Below the pieces are notes generated by a model. It saw nothing but the letters and a program-made list of their open reading frames with translations. It was not told the DNA's origin and searched no databases. A DNA stretch of 25,081 bases. Source: Acetobacteraceae bacterium. Lineage in GTDB: Bacteria > Pseudomonadota > Alphaproteobacteria > Acetobacterales > Acetobacteraceae. This document shows, piece after piece, positions 1 to 6,428 of this stretch (the stretch's first letter is position 1; the number at the start of each line of letters is the position of its first letter). Made by a program: the position numbers and the translations under genes. The stretch is from positions 1 to 25,081 of the forward strand of contig DAICYU010000006.1 of NCBI GenBank assembly GCA_027311485.1. The letters run 5' to 3'.

Positions 1-166
1 CCGCGCTCGCGCCCGGATAGTTCGCGCTGACGGTGACCTGCGGCGGCGTGATGTTGGGGAACTGCGACACCGGGATCGAGTTCAGCGCCAGCAACCCGGC
101 CAGCGTGATCACCACCGAAATGACAATGGCAAACTTCGGGCGGCGGATGAAAAAGCTTGATAGCAT
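1..166 (-). CDS. RND efflux pump permease, N-terminal fragment (cut by window edge)
   Basis: Only the first 55 codons lie in the window; the gene runs off the left edge. The ATG is at 166. The fragment begins MLSSFFIRRPKFAIVISVV and continues with a hydrophobic helix, then an SIPVSQFPNI-like stretch and a Gln-Val-Thr-Val segment. This is the first transmembrane helix and start of the porter domain of the HAE1/AcrB class of inner-membrane drug/proton antiporters. It starts 5 bp after the stop of the adaptor gene on the same strand, so the two are almost certainly co-transcribed and form one tripartite pump. Substrate cannot be judged from this fragment, and the pump end and any outer-membrane channel gene lie outside the window. 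Confidence 0.9.
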   Translation of the reverse strand, partial: MLSSFFIRRPKFAIVISVVITLAGLLALNSIPVSQFPNITPPQVTVSANYPGASA

Positions 167-171
167 GCCGG

Positions 172-1362
172 CTAGCCGCCCCGGTCCTGGCTATCGTCGG
201 ATTGCGCCGCGGCCGATTGTCCTTGCGGCGACGCCTCCGTCGGGTTGACGGTTTCGCCTGGCCGCACCTTCTGCACGCCGGCCACGATCACGCGCTCACC
301 GCCGGACAGGCCGGTGTTGACAATCTCATTCTGCGCCAACTGCCGGCCGAGTGTGACCGGCTGCTGCTTGACCTTGTTGTCGCCGCCGACGACCAGGACG
401 TAGCTGCCCTTCTGGTCGGTCTGCACGGCGGCGACCGGGACCAGCGGATGCTCCTCGGGCTTGCTGCGGCGCACGTCGACATTCACGAAGGCGCCGGGCA
501 GCAACAGCTTTTGCGGGTTGGCGAAATCAGCATAGACCGACACCGTGCCGGTTTGCGTGTCCACCTGGTTGCTGAGGAAGGCGATCTTGCCGGGCAGCTT
601 GTATTGGGAACCATCCGGCAGGGTCAGGTGGACCACCAGGCCGGCGGCGATCTGGTCCTGCGTCGCGCTGGTGCTCTTCTCGGCCGACACGACATCATTG
701 TCGCTGACAGAAAACACGACACGGATCGGATCGAGCTGATTGACCGTGGCCAACGCCGGGGTGGTGGGCGTCACCAGGTTTCCCTTGGTCAGGGTCACCA
801 CGCCGATACGTCCATCGATAGGGGAGAAGATGGTACAGTAACTCAGGTTCAGGGCCGCCTGCTGAACGTTGGCCTGCGCGCTGAGCACGGAGGCCTGCGC
901 CTGCTGCAGGTTCGCGGTCGCCTGGTCGAGGTCCGACTGCGCCTCAAACCCCTGCTTATTCAGGCGCAGGGCGCGATCGTAGGCAAGCTGCGCGTTCTTC
1001 ACCCCGGCCTGGGCCGATTCAAGCTGTGCCTGCGCCGCGGTCAGCGCGGCCTGATACTGGGATTTCTGCAGCTGATACAGGATCTCACCCGCCTTGACGT
1101 CGCTGCCCTGCTTCACCGGCACATCGTCGATGAAGGCGGTCACGCGCGGCACGACCTGCACCGACTGGATTGCCGTCACCCGGCCAATGTAGCTGTAGTT
1201 CGGTGCAACGTTTTGCACCTGCACGGTCGCAACGGTGACTGCGGGGGGTGGTGGCGCGCCGAACGCCGGGACAGCCGTTGCAGCAGCCAAGGAGACGAGC
1301 AGGGCCCGCGCGGCAGTGTGACCGGACCCCGGTGAAATCCCACGCTGCCTGATGTCAACCAT
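172..1362 (-). CDS. RND efflux periplasmic adaptor subunit (membrane fusion protein, AcrA family)
   Basis: 396 residues, usual length for an AcrA-type adaptor that bridges an inner-membrane RND pump and an outer-membrane channel. A probable signal peptide covers about residues 1-36 (basic start, hydrophobic ALLVSLAAATAV core, FGA cleavage-like end). Next come the split lipoyl/biotinyl-like domain (GRVTAIQSVQVVPRVTAFI... and PIDGRIGVVTLTKGNLV), an Ala/Gln-rich alpha-hairpin coiled coil at roughly residues 100-165, a beta-barrel with the TGTVSVYADFANP motif, and a membrane-proximal domain near PLVPVAAVQTD. The C-terminal 25 residues are Ser/Gln/Asp-rich and probably disordered. It is first in the operon, 5 bp before the pump gene. 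The upstream 1363-1730 region would hold its promoter. No regulator gene is adjacent within the window. Confidence 0.93.
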   Translation of the reverse strand: MVDIRQRGISPGSGHTAARALLVSLAAATAVPAFGAPPPPAVTVATVQVQNVAPNYSYIGRVTAIQSVQVVPRVTAFIDDVPVKQGSDVKAGEILYQLQKSQYQAALTAAQAQLESAQAGVKNAQLAYDRALRLNKQGFEAQSDLDQATANLQQAQASVLSAQANVQQAALNLSYCTIFSPIDGRIGVVTLTKGNLVTPTTPALATVNQLDPIRVVFSVSDNDVVSAEKSTSATQDQIAAGLVVHLTLPDGSQYKLPGKIAFLSNQVDTQTGTVSVYADFANPQKLLLPGAFVNVDVRRSKPEEHPLVPVAAVQTDQKGSYVLVVGGDNKVKQQPVTLGRQLAQNEIVNTGLSGGERVIVAGVQKVRPGETVNPTEASPQGQSAAAQSDDSQDRGG

Positions 1363-1476
1363 CTCACCCCTGCCGCGTTTTGCATCACGCTAGATGGCAC
1401 AACGCCGCAGTGCGGCAACAAGCCTCACCGGTATGTGCGGCTGGTTTATCCGCGTTAGCCGCGACCGTTTTGATGC

Positions 1477-1506
1477 GAGCTTGCGCAAGCTCTTTGCAAA
1501 AAGAGC
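1477..1506. promoter_or_regulatory. Overlapping palindrome and GCAA-tetraloop hairpin
   Basis: Positions 1477-1492 form a perfect 16-bp palindrome, GAGCTTGCGCAAGCTC. Its last four bases are also the start of a second hairpin: arm GCTCTTT (1489-1495), loop GCAA (1496-1499), arm AAAGAGC (1500-1506). GCAA is a GNRA tetraloop when read as plus-strand RNA. The two stems share 1489-1492 and cannot both form in one transcript. No U-run follows, so this is not a standard terminator. It lies 225 bp or more before pdhA and 115 bp or more before the adaptor gene. Protein operator and RNA leader are both possible. Confidence 0.4.
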
Positions 1507-1594
1507 CTCTGTGCGGACAGAATGTTTTAGGGCACGGTTCCCTTCGGTAATGATCGGCCGGCATCCTACGCGCCGAACGACTTGCGTACAAGCG

Positions 1595-1615
1595 GTTAAC
1601 CAGATTCTGGTTAAC
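1595..1615. promoter_or_regulatory. 21-bp palindrome, candidate operator upstream of pdhA
   Basis: Two perfect 10-bp arms, GTTAACCAGA (1595-1604) and TCTGGTTAAC (1606-1615), flank a single central T. Each arm also contains the palindromic hexamer GTTAAC. The site ends 115 bp before the pdhA ATG. Its length and symmetry suit a dimeric helix-turn-helix repressor; the inner CCAGA/TCTGG halves loosely recall GntR-family sites, the family of the E. coli pyruvate-sensing regulator PdhR. The sequence is not the E. coli PdhR box, so the regulator is unknown. Confidence 0.55.
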
Positions 1616-1730
1616 TATCACTATTGCATTGCATCATCTCGCTTTTCACAGTTGGACGGCTTGTGATTCCCGCCGATATGCCGCTACTTCAGAGGCCAAT
1701 ACGACCGGCACTCGAGCGGGAGACGTCGAT

Positions 1731-2741
1731 ATGGCGCAAGCGGCAGAGGCAAGGAGACGGGGCAAGGCCAAGGAGAAGGCTGTCGACCGGGATGCTTTGC
1801 TGAAAGCATACAGGTCGATGCTGCTGATCCGGCGATTCGAGGAAAAAGCCGGACAGCTCTATGGCATGGGGCTGATCGGCGGCTTCTGCCACCTGTATAT
1901 CGGGCAGGAGGCGGTCGTTGTCGGCATGCAGATGGCGATTGGCGACGGCGACCAGGTGATCACCTCCTACCGCGACCACGGCCACATGCTGGCCACCGGC
2001 ATGGAAGCCCGCGGCGTGATGGCGGAGCTGACCGGGCGCAGCGGCGGCTACTCCCGCGGCAAGGGCGGCTCGATGCACATGTTCAGCAAGGAGAAAAATT
2101 TCTTCGGCGGGCACGGCATCGTCGGCGCGCAGGTCAGTCTGGGCGCGGGTCTGGCGTTCAGCAACATGTATCGCGGCAACGACCGGGTTTCGCTGACCTA
2201 TTTCGGTGAAGGCGCGTCGAACCAGGGCCAGGTGTTCGAAAGCTTCAACCTGGCGGCGTTGATGAAGCTGCCGGTGGTGTTCATCATCGAGAACAACAAG
2301 TATGGCATGGGCACGTCGGTCGAGCGGGCATCCGCCAGCCGCGATCTGTCGCAGAACGGCGCGCCGTGGGGCATTCCCGGGATGCAGGTCGATGGCATGG
2401 ACGTGCTGGCGGTCAAGGACGCGGCGGACCAGGCGGTGGCGGCCTGCCGAGCGGGGAACGGACCGTATTTGCTGGAGGTGAAGACGTATCGGTATCGGGG
2501 CCACTCGATGTCCGACCCGGCGAAGTACCGCACCCGTGAGGAAGTGCAGATGATGCGCACGCAGCATGACTGCATTGAAAACGCGCGTCACAAGCTGGCG
2601 GAACTGGATGTCGAGGAGAAGGTGTTCAAGTCGATCGACGATGAGGTGAAGGCCATCATCCAGGACGCCGCCGACTTCGCTCAGAGCAGCCCGGAGCCGC
2701 ACGAATCCGAACTTTATACTGACGTGTTGCTGGAGGGCTGA
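1731..2741 (+). CDS. pdhA: Pyruvate dehydrogenase E1 component, alpha subunit
   Basis: 336 residues, standard for the alpha subunit of heterotetrameric E1. With E1 beta it uses thiamine diphosphate to decarboxylate pyruvate and acetylates the lipoyl group of E2 in the cytoplasm. Visible motifs are LLIRRFEEKAGQLYG near the start, RGKGGSMHMF, the GHGIVGAQVSLGAG segment, the diphosphate/Mg-binding motif beginning G159-E160-G161 and ending with an Asn-containing ENNKYGMGT, and the RYRGHSMSDP loop. The start at 1731 is chosen because GGGAGA lies 7 bases upstream and the Lys/Arg-rich leader MAQAAEARRRGK fits the family; an in-frame ATG at 1629 would add 34 unrelated residues without a ribosome site. 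It is the first gene of the pdh cluster, with pdhB 4 bp behind. Confidence 0.96.
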   Translation: MAQAAEARRRGKAKEKAVDRDALLKAYRSMLLIRRFEEKAGQLYGMGLIGGFCHLYIGQEAVVVGMQMAIGDGDQVITSYRDHGHMLATGMEARGVMAELTGRSGGYSRGKGGSMHMFSKEKNFFGGHGIVGAQVSLGAGLAFSNMYRGNDRVSLTYFGEGASNQGQVFESFNLAALMKLPVVFIIENNKYGMGTSVERASASRDLSQNGAPWGIPGMQVDGMDVLAVKDAADQAVAACRAGNGPYLLEVKTYRYRGHSMSDPAKYRTREEVQMMRTQHDCIENARHKLAELDVEEKVFKSIDDEVKAIIQDAADFAQSSPEPHESELYTDVLLEG

Positions 2742-2745
2742 GGCG

Positions 2746-4131
2746 ATGGCGACGCAGATCCTGATGCCGGCGCTGTCGCCGACCATGACCGAGGGCAAGC
2801 TGGCCCGCTGGCTGAAAGCGGTGGGCGACGACGTCCGCGCCGGCGACGTGATTGCCGAAATCGAGACCGACAAGGCCACCATGGAGGTCGAGGCGGTGGA
2901 TGAGGGCAAGCTGGCCCGTATCCTGGTGGATGAGGGCACGGAAGGCGTGGCGGTAAACACGCCGATCGCCGTGCTGAGTGCGAACGGTGAGGATATCGGT
3001 GCCGCCGCGGCACCGGCGCCGAAGGCCGAAACCCCTGCCCTGCCGAAGATCGCCGCCGAAGGCTCGGACGTGGCGGCGATCGCGCAGCGCGGCGCCGAGG
3101 GCCAGCGCAAGGAAGCGCTGGAAGCTGCCCCGGCACCGGAGAAAGACTGGGGTCCGACCAAGCCGATCACGGTGCGCGAGGCGCTGCGCGACGCCATGGC
3201 GCTGGAAATGCGCCGTGACGGCGATGTGTTCCTGCTGGGCGAGGAAGTCGCCCAGTACCAGGGCGCTTACAAGATCAGCCAGGGCCTGTTGGATGAATTC
3301 GGCCCGAAGCGGGTGATCGACACCCCGATCACCGAGCACGGGTTCACCGGTATGGCGGTGGGCGCGGCGCTGAACGGGCTGAAGCCGATCGTCGAGTTCA
3401 TGACGTTCAACTTCGCCATGCAGGCGATGGACCAGATCATCAACTCGGCTGCCAAGACCCTGTATATGTCCGGCGGGCAGATGGGCTGCCCGATCGTGTT
3501 CCGCGGCCCGAACGGCGCGGCGGCGCGCGTGGGGGCGCAGCACAGCCAGTGCTATGCGAGCTGGTACGCCCATGTACCCGGCCTGAAGGTACTCGCGCCG
3601 TGGTCGTCCGCCGATGCCAAGGGGCTGTTGCGCGCGGCGATCCGCGATCCCAATCCGGTGATCGTGCTGGAGAACGAGATTCTGTATGGCCAGACCTTCG
3701 ACTGCCCGGTGGATGACGACTTCGTTCTGCCGATCGGCAAGGCCAAGGTGGAGCGGGCCGGTAGCCAGGTGACCATCGTTGCGTTCAGCATCATGGTGGG
3801 TGTGGCGATGAAAGCGGCCGAAGCGCTGGCCGAACAGGGCATTGATGCCGAAGTCATAAACCTGCGCAGCCTGCGGCCGCTGGACACTGCGACCATCGTG
3901 GAAAGCGTGAAGAAGACCAACCGCCTTGTCACTGTCGAGGAAGGCTGGCCGTATGCCGGCATCGGCACCGAGGTGGCGATGCGCGTCATCGAGCACGCCT
4001 TCGACTGGCTGGACGCGCCGCCGGTGCGCGTGCACGGCATTGATGTCCCCCTTCCCTATGCGGCAAATCTGGAGAAACTCGCGCTTCCGCAGCCCGACTG
4101 GGTTGTTGATGCAGTGAAAAAGATCGTCTGA
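2746..4131 (+). CDS. pdhB: Pyruvate dehydrogenase E1 component, beta subunit with N-terminal lipoyl domain
   Basis: 461 residues, about 130 longer than a plain E1 beta because a lipoyl domain is fused to the front. Residues 1-80 form that domain, with lipoyl-lysine K43 in ETDKATMEVEA. An Ala/Pro/Glu-rich linker follows to about residue 138, then the transketolase-like E1 beta domain (KPITVREALRDAM, LLGEEVAQYQGAYK, ITEHGFTGMAVGAAL, FRGPNGAAARVGAQHSQ) and its C-terminal domain (PYAGIGTEVA). The fused form is known mainly from alphaproteobacteria. The ATG has GGAGG nine bases upstream, inside the end of pdhA, so the two are probably translationally coupled. The lipoyl domain is close to that of pdhC in this window. 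The gene ends just before three hairpin repeats. Confidence 0.96.
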   Translation: MATQILMPALSPTMTEGKLARWLKAVGDDVRAGDVIAEIETDKATMEVEAVDEGKLARILVDEGTEGVAVNTPIAVLSANGEDIGAAAAPAPKAETPALPKIAAEGSDVAAIAQRGAEGQRKEALEAAPAPEKDWGPTKPITVREALRDAMALEMRRDGDVFLLGEEVAQYQGAYKISQGLLDEFGPKRVIDTPITEHGFTGMAVGAALNGLKPIVEFMTFNFAMQAMDQIINSAAKTLYMSGGQMGCPIVFRGPNGAAARVGAQHSQCYASWYAHVPGLKVLAPWSSADAKGLLRAAIRDPNPVIVLENEILYGQTFDCPVDDDFVLPIGKAKVERAGSQVTIVAFSIMVGVAMKAAEALAEQGIDAEVINLRSLRPLDTATIVESVKKTNRLVTVEEGWPYAGIGTEVAMRVIEHAFDWLDAPPVRVHGIDVPLPYAANLEKLALPQPDWVVDAVKKIV

Positions 4132-4143
4132 CCCGAAGGTTTG

Positions 4144-4320
4144 AGTTTGACCGCATGATTCACGCCTTCCGGCTTTCAGCCTCAGGCGATCATGCTTTGG
4201 ACGTGTAGTTTGACCGCATGATTCACGCCTTCCGGCTTTCAGCCTCAGGCGATCATGCGTTGGATGTTAGTTTGATCGCATGATTCACGCCTTCCGGCTT
4301 TCAGCCTCAGGCGATCATGC
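4144..4320 (+). repeat. Three tandem 52-bp nested-hairpin repeats between pdhB and pdhC
   Basis: Units lie at 4144-4195, 4207-4258 and 4269-4320 (periods 63 and 62 bp), separated by related T/G-rich spacers of 11 and 10 bp. Units 1 and 2 are identical; unit 3 differs by one base (C to T in the TTTGACCGC stretch). Each unit folds as GCATGAT, a TCA bulge, CGCCT, TCC, GGCT, loop TTC, AGCC, TC, AGGCG, ATCATGC: a 12-bp outer stem with a bulge, enclosing a 4-bp inner stem. The outer arms can also pair between neighbouring units. The array starts 12 bp after the pdhB stop and ends 29 bp before the pdhC start. It resembles REP-like or small palindromic mobile elements; roles in mRNA processing, stability or attenuation within the operon are inference. 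Confidence 0.9.
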
Positions 4321-4349
4321 TCAAGGGGCACGCGGAGGGAACGCGACAC

Positions 4350-5720
4350 ATGGCGACCAATATCCTGATGCCGGCGCTCAGCCCGACCATGACCGAGGGC
4401 ACGCTGGCGCGTTGGCTGAAAAAGGAAGGCGACTCGGTCAAAGCCGGCGACGTGATTGCGGAGATCGAGACCGACAAAGCGACCATGGAGGTCGAAGCCG
4501 TCGATGAGGGGGTTCTGGGCAAGATCCTCGTGGACGATGGCACCCAGGGCGTGAAAGTGAACGCACCGATCGCCGTGCTTGTGGAGCCGGGCGAGTCGGT
4601 GCCCTCTGGCGGTGCAGCGCCGCCAACGCCGGCACCATCCCCGACTCCAGCGGCGACATCCTCGGCGGCCCCCGCGAAGGCCGAAGCCGATCTGAGCGCG
4701 ACCAAGGATGGCGGGCGACTTGCCCCAGCCGCGGCGCCCGCTACACAGCCGGCACCCAACGGCCACGATGCCGAACGCATTTTCGCCTCCCCGCTCGCCA
4801 GGCGGATGGCGCAGCAGGCTGGCATCGACCTGTCTGGCCTGAGAGGCAGCGGCCCGAACGGGCGGATCATCAAGGCGGATATCGAGGCAGTCCAGAAGGG
4901 CGCGCCCGCCCCGACTGCGACAGCCCCGGCTGCCGCAACGCCGTCTCAGGTCGCGGCGCCGGCGGTTGCCGCACCGGCCGCCCCGCCGGTGGGCAAGGCC
5001 ACCCAGCCGGCCATTACCGCGCCGCACAAGGTCATTCCGCACTCCACCATGCGGAAGGTCATCGCCCGCCGGCTGACCGAGGCGAAATCGACCATCCCGC
5101 ATTTCTACGTGTCGATGGATATCGAGATCGACGCGCTGATCGCCTTGCTGTCACAACTGAACGCCAAGGCGCCGCCCAAGGACATGCCGGGCAGCTATCT
5201 GATCACCATCAACGACATGGTGATCAAGGCCGCCGCTGCGACGCTGCGCAAGGTGCCGGAGGTGAACGCGAGTTGGACCGATGACGGCATGGTCTTTTAT
5301 GACGATGTCGATATCAGCGTCGCGGTCGCCATCCCCGACGGGCTGATTACCCCGATCATCCGGAAAGCCGACCAGAAAGGGCTTTCGACGATCAACCGGG
5401 AGATGAAGGACCTTGCCGGACGGGCACGGACGGGCAAGCTGAAGCCGGAGGAGTTCCAGGGGGGCGGCTTCTCGATCTCCAATATGGGCATGTTTGGCGT
5501 TTCGGAATTCAGCGCGATCATCAACCCGCCGCAGTCCGCGATCCTGGCGGTCGCCGCCGGGCAGAAGCGTCCGGTGGTGAAGAACGACTCGCTGGCGATC
5601 GCTACCGTGATGACCTGCACGCTATCGGTCGATCACCGGGTGGTGGACGGCGCGCTTGGTGCCCGCTGGCTGCGCGCCTTCAAGCAGATCGTGGAAGACC
5701 CGCTGAGCCTGCTGCTGTAG
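4350..5720 (+). CDS. pdhC: Dihydrolipoamide acetyltransferase, E2 of pyruvate dehydrogenase
   Basis: 456 residues. E2 forms the core of the complex and moves the acetyl group from lipoamide to CoA. Domains in order: one lipoyl domain (1-80, K43 in ETDKATMEVEA), Ala/Pro linker, peripheral-subunit-binding domain from about R143 (RIFASPLARRMAQQAG to GRIIKADIEA), a second Ala/Pro linker, and the catalytic domain from about residue 225 ending with the DHRVVDG signature (H429, D433). The start at 4350 is chosen for GGAGGGA about 10 bases upstream; an ATG at 4317 lies inside the third hairpin repeat and lacks a ribosome site. The upstream hairpins separate it from pdhB and could alter E2 level relative to E1. 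Confidence 0.96.
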   Translation: MATNILMPALSPTMTEGTLARWLKKEGDSVKAGDVIAEIETDKATMEVEAVDEGVLGKILVDDGTQGVKVNAPIAVLVEPGESVPSGGAAPPTPAPSPTPAATSSAAPAKAEADLSATKDGGRLAPAAAPATQPAPNGHDAERIFASPLARRMAQQAGIDLSGLRGSGPNGRIIKADIEAVQKGAPAPTATAPAAATPSQVAAPAVAAPAAPPVGKATQPAITAPHKVIPHSTMRKVIARRLTEAKSTIPHFYVSMDIEIDALIALLSQLNAKAPPKDMPGSYLITINDMVIKAAAATLRKVPEVNASWTDDGMVFYDDVDISVAVAIPDGLITPIIRKADQKGLSTINREMKDLAGRARTGKLKPEEFQGGGFSISNMGMFGVSEFSAIINPPQSAILAVAAGQKRPVVKNDSLAIATVMTCTLSVDHRVVDGALGARWLRAFKQIVEDPLSLLL

Positions 5721-5889
5721 GCCCCGCCGACTGGCGCGCATGGTGTCCGCCACAGGGAACCGCCCGGATCCGGGATGGCCGAACCAGACCCGGCCGTCGT
5801 GCCGTGGCGACGGTGTGCCCGCAACCGACGCGCCGATCCTTCATACGGGATTGGCTGTGTCGGGGTCGCCCGTGCGAGCGGCGGCAGGC

Positions 5890-5923
5890 GGCGGCGGTGA
5901 TGGGAAGGCGGCGGTGATGGGAA
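5890..5923 (+). repeat. Perfect 17-bp tandem duplication just upstream of the acetyltransferase gene
   Basis: GGCGGCGGTGATGGGAA occurs at 5890-5906 and again at 5907-5923, head to tail, ending 7 bp before the ATG at 5931. The GGGAA of the second copy sits where a ribosome-binding site belongs, so the duplication supplies two similar weak sites. It probably arose by slippage and may vary between strains. Confidence 0.75.
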
Positions 5924-5930
5924 GACGGCC

Positions 5931-6428
5931 ATGACCCAAGACTTCACGCTTCGCGACGCCACCGCCTCCGACACCGCGGCCATCTTGCGCTTGATCCGTG
6001 CTCTGGCCGACTACGAACGCCTGTCGCACACCGTCACGGCAACCGAAGCGGAACTGCACGCGGCGCTGTTCGGTCGCAAACCGCGCGCCGATTGCATCCT
6101 CGCGGACGTGGCCGAACGGTCCGTGGGCCTCGCTTTGTTCTACTATACGTTCAGCACCTTCAAGGCCCGCCCGATCATTTTCCTGGAAGACCTGTTCGTC
6201 GAACCTGCCCACCGTGGCGCTGGCATCGGCCTGGCGTTGATGCGCCACCTCGCCCGCAGGGCCGTCGCGGAAGGCTGCCAGTCCGTCGAATGGCGCGTGC
6301 TGAACTGGAACCAACCCTCTATCGCATTCTACCAAAGCCTCGGCGCGAAGCAGATCGAGGACTGGCAGACGCGGCAACTCAGTGGCGGCGCGCTGGCCGC
6401 TCTGGCGAAAGGATCATCCCATGGCTGA
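5931..6428 (+). CDS. GNAT-family N-acetyltransferase, SSAT-like
   Basis: 165 residues, a single GNAT domain that would transfer acetyl from acetyl-CoA to an amine. The FYYTFSTFKARPIIFLEDLFV segment, the acetyl-CoA loop HRGAGIG, and the WNQPSIAFYQSLGA stretch match the spermidine/spermine (diamine) N-acetyltransferase and thialysine acetyltransferase branch. The true substrate is unknown. It lies 210 bp after pdhC and its last 8 bases overlap lpd, so the two are probably translationally coupled. This puts an acetyl-CoA user inside the operon that makes acetyl-CoA. The ATG at 5931 follows the 17-bp duplication; no longer start has better support. No sequence between pdhC and this gene resembles a clear terminator. 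Confidence 0.88.
   Translation: MTQDFTLRDATASDTAAILRLIRALADYERLSHTVTATEAELHAALFGRKPRADCILADVAERSVGLALFYYTFSTFKARPIIFLEDLFVEPAHRGAGIGLALMRHLARRAVAEGCQSVEWRVLNWNQPSIAFYQSLGAKQIEDWQTRQLSGGALAALAKGSSHG

Larger units (their letters stand above)
1363..1730. other. Gene-free divergent control region between the efflux operon and pdhA
   Basis: 368 bp separate the divergent adaptor and pdhA starts. I see no convincing gene: short open frames on both strands lack family resemblance and Shine-Dalgarno sites. The region is less GC-rich than its flanks, particularly near 1590-1660. It holds a 16-bp palindrome overlapping a second hairpin (1477-1506) and a 21-bp palindrome (1595-1615). I could not assign a convincing -35/-10 pair for pdhA. 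Confidence 0.7.

Noticed and set aside
157..1335. Long open frame on the plus strand opposite the RND adaptor gene
   Set aside because: It is a codon-bias shadow: the opposite strand encodes a complete adaptor with signal peptide and all domains, while this translation is His/Arg/Leu-rich with no family resemblance.
1385..1666. Small overlapping frames on both strands in the efflux-pdhA gap
   Set aside because: No ribosome-binding site, no family pattern, and they overlap the palindromes; more likely control DNA.
1689..4035. Long minus-strand frames opposite pdhA and pdhB
   Set aside because: The plus strand has intact pdh genes with every family motif; the antisense frames have no ribosome sites or recognisable domains.
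4144..4320. CRISPR array
   Set aside because: The regular period is suggestive, but the 52-bp repeats exceed the 10-11-bp spacers, the spacers are similar to each other, the units are internal hairpins, and no cas genes are present.
4317..4349. Upstream ATG at 4317 as the pdhC start
   Set aside because: It lies in the last arm of the third hairpin repeat without a ribosome site. The ATG at 4350 has GGAGGGA upstream and begins exactly at the lipoyl domain.
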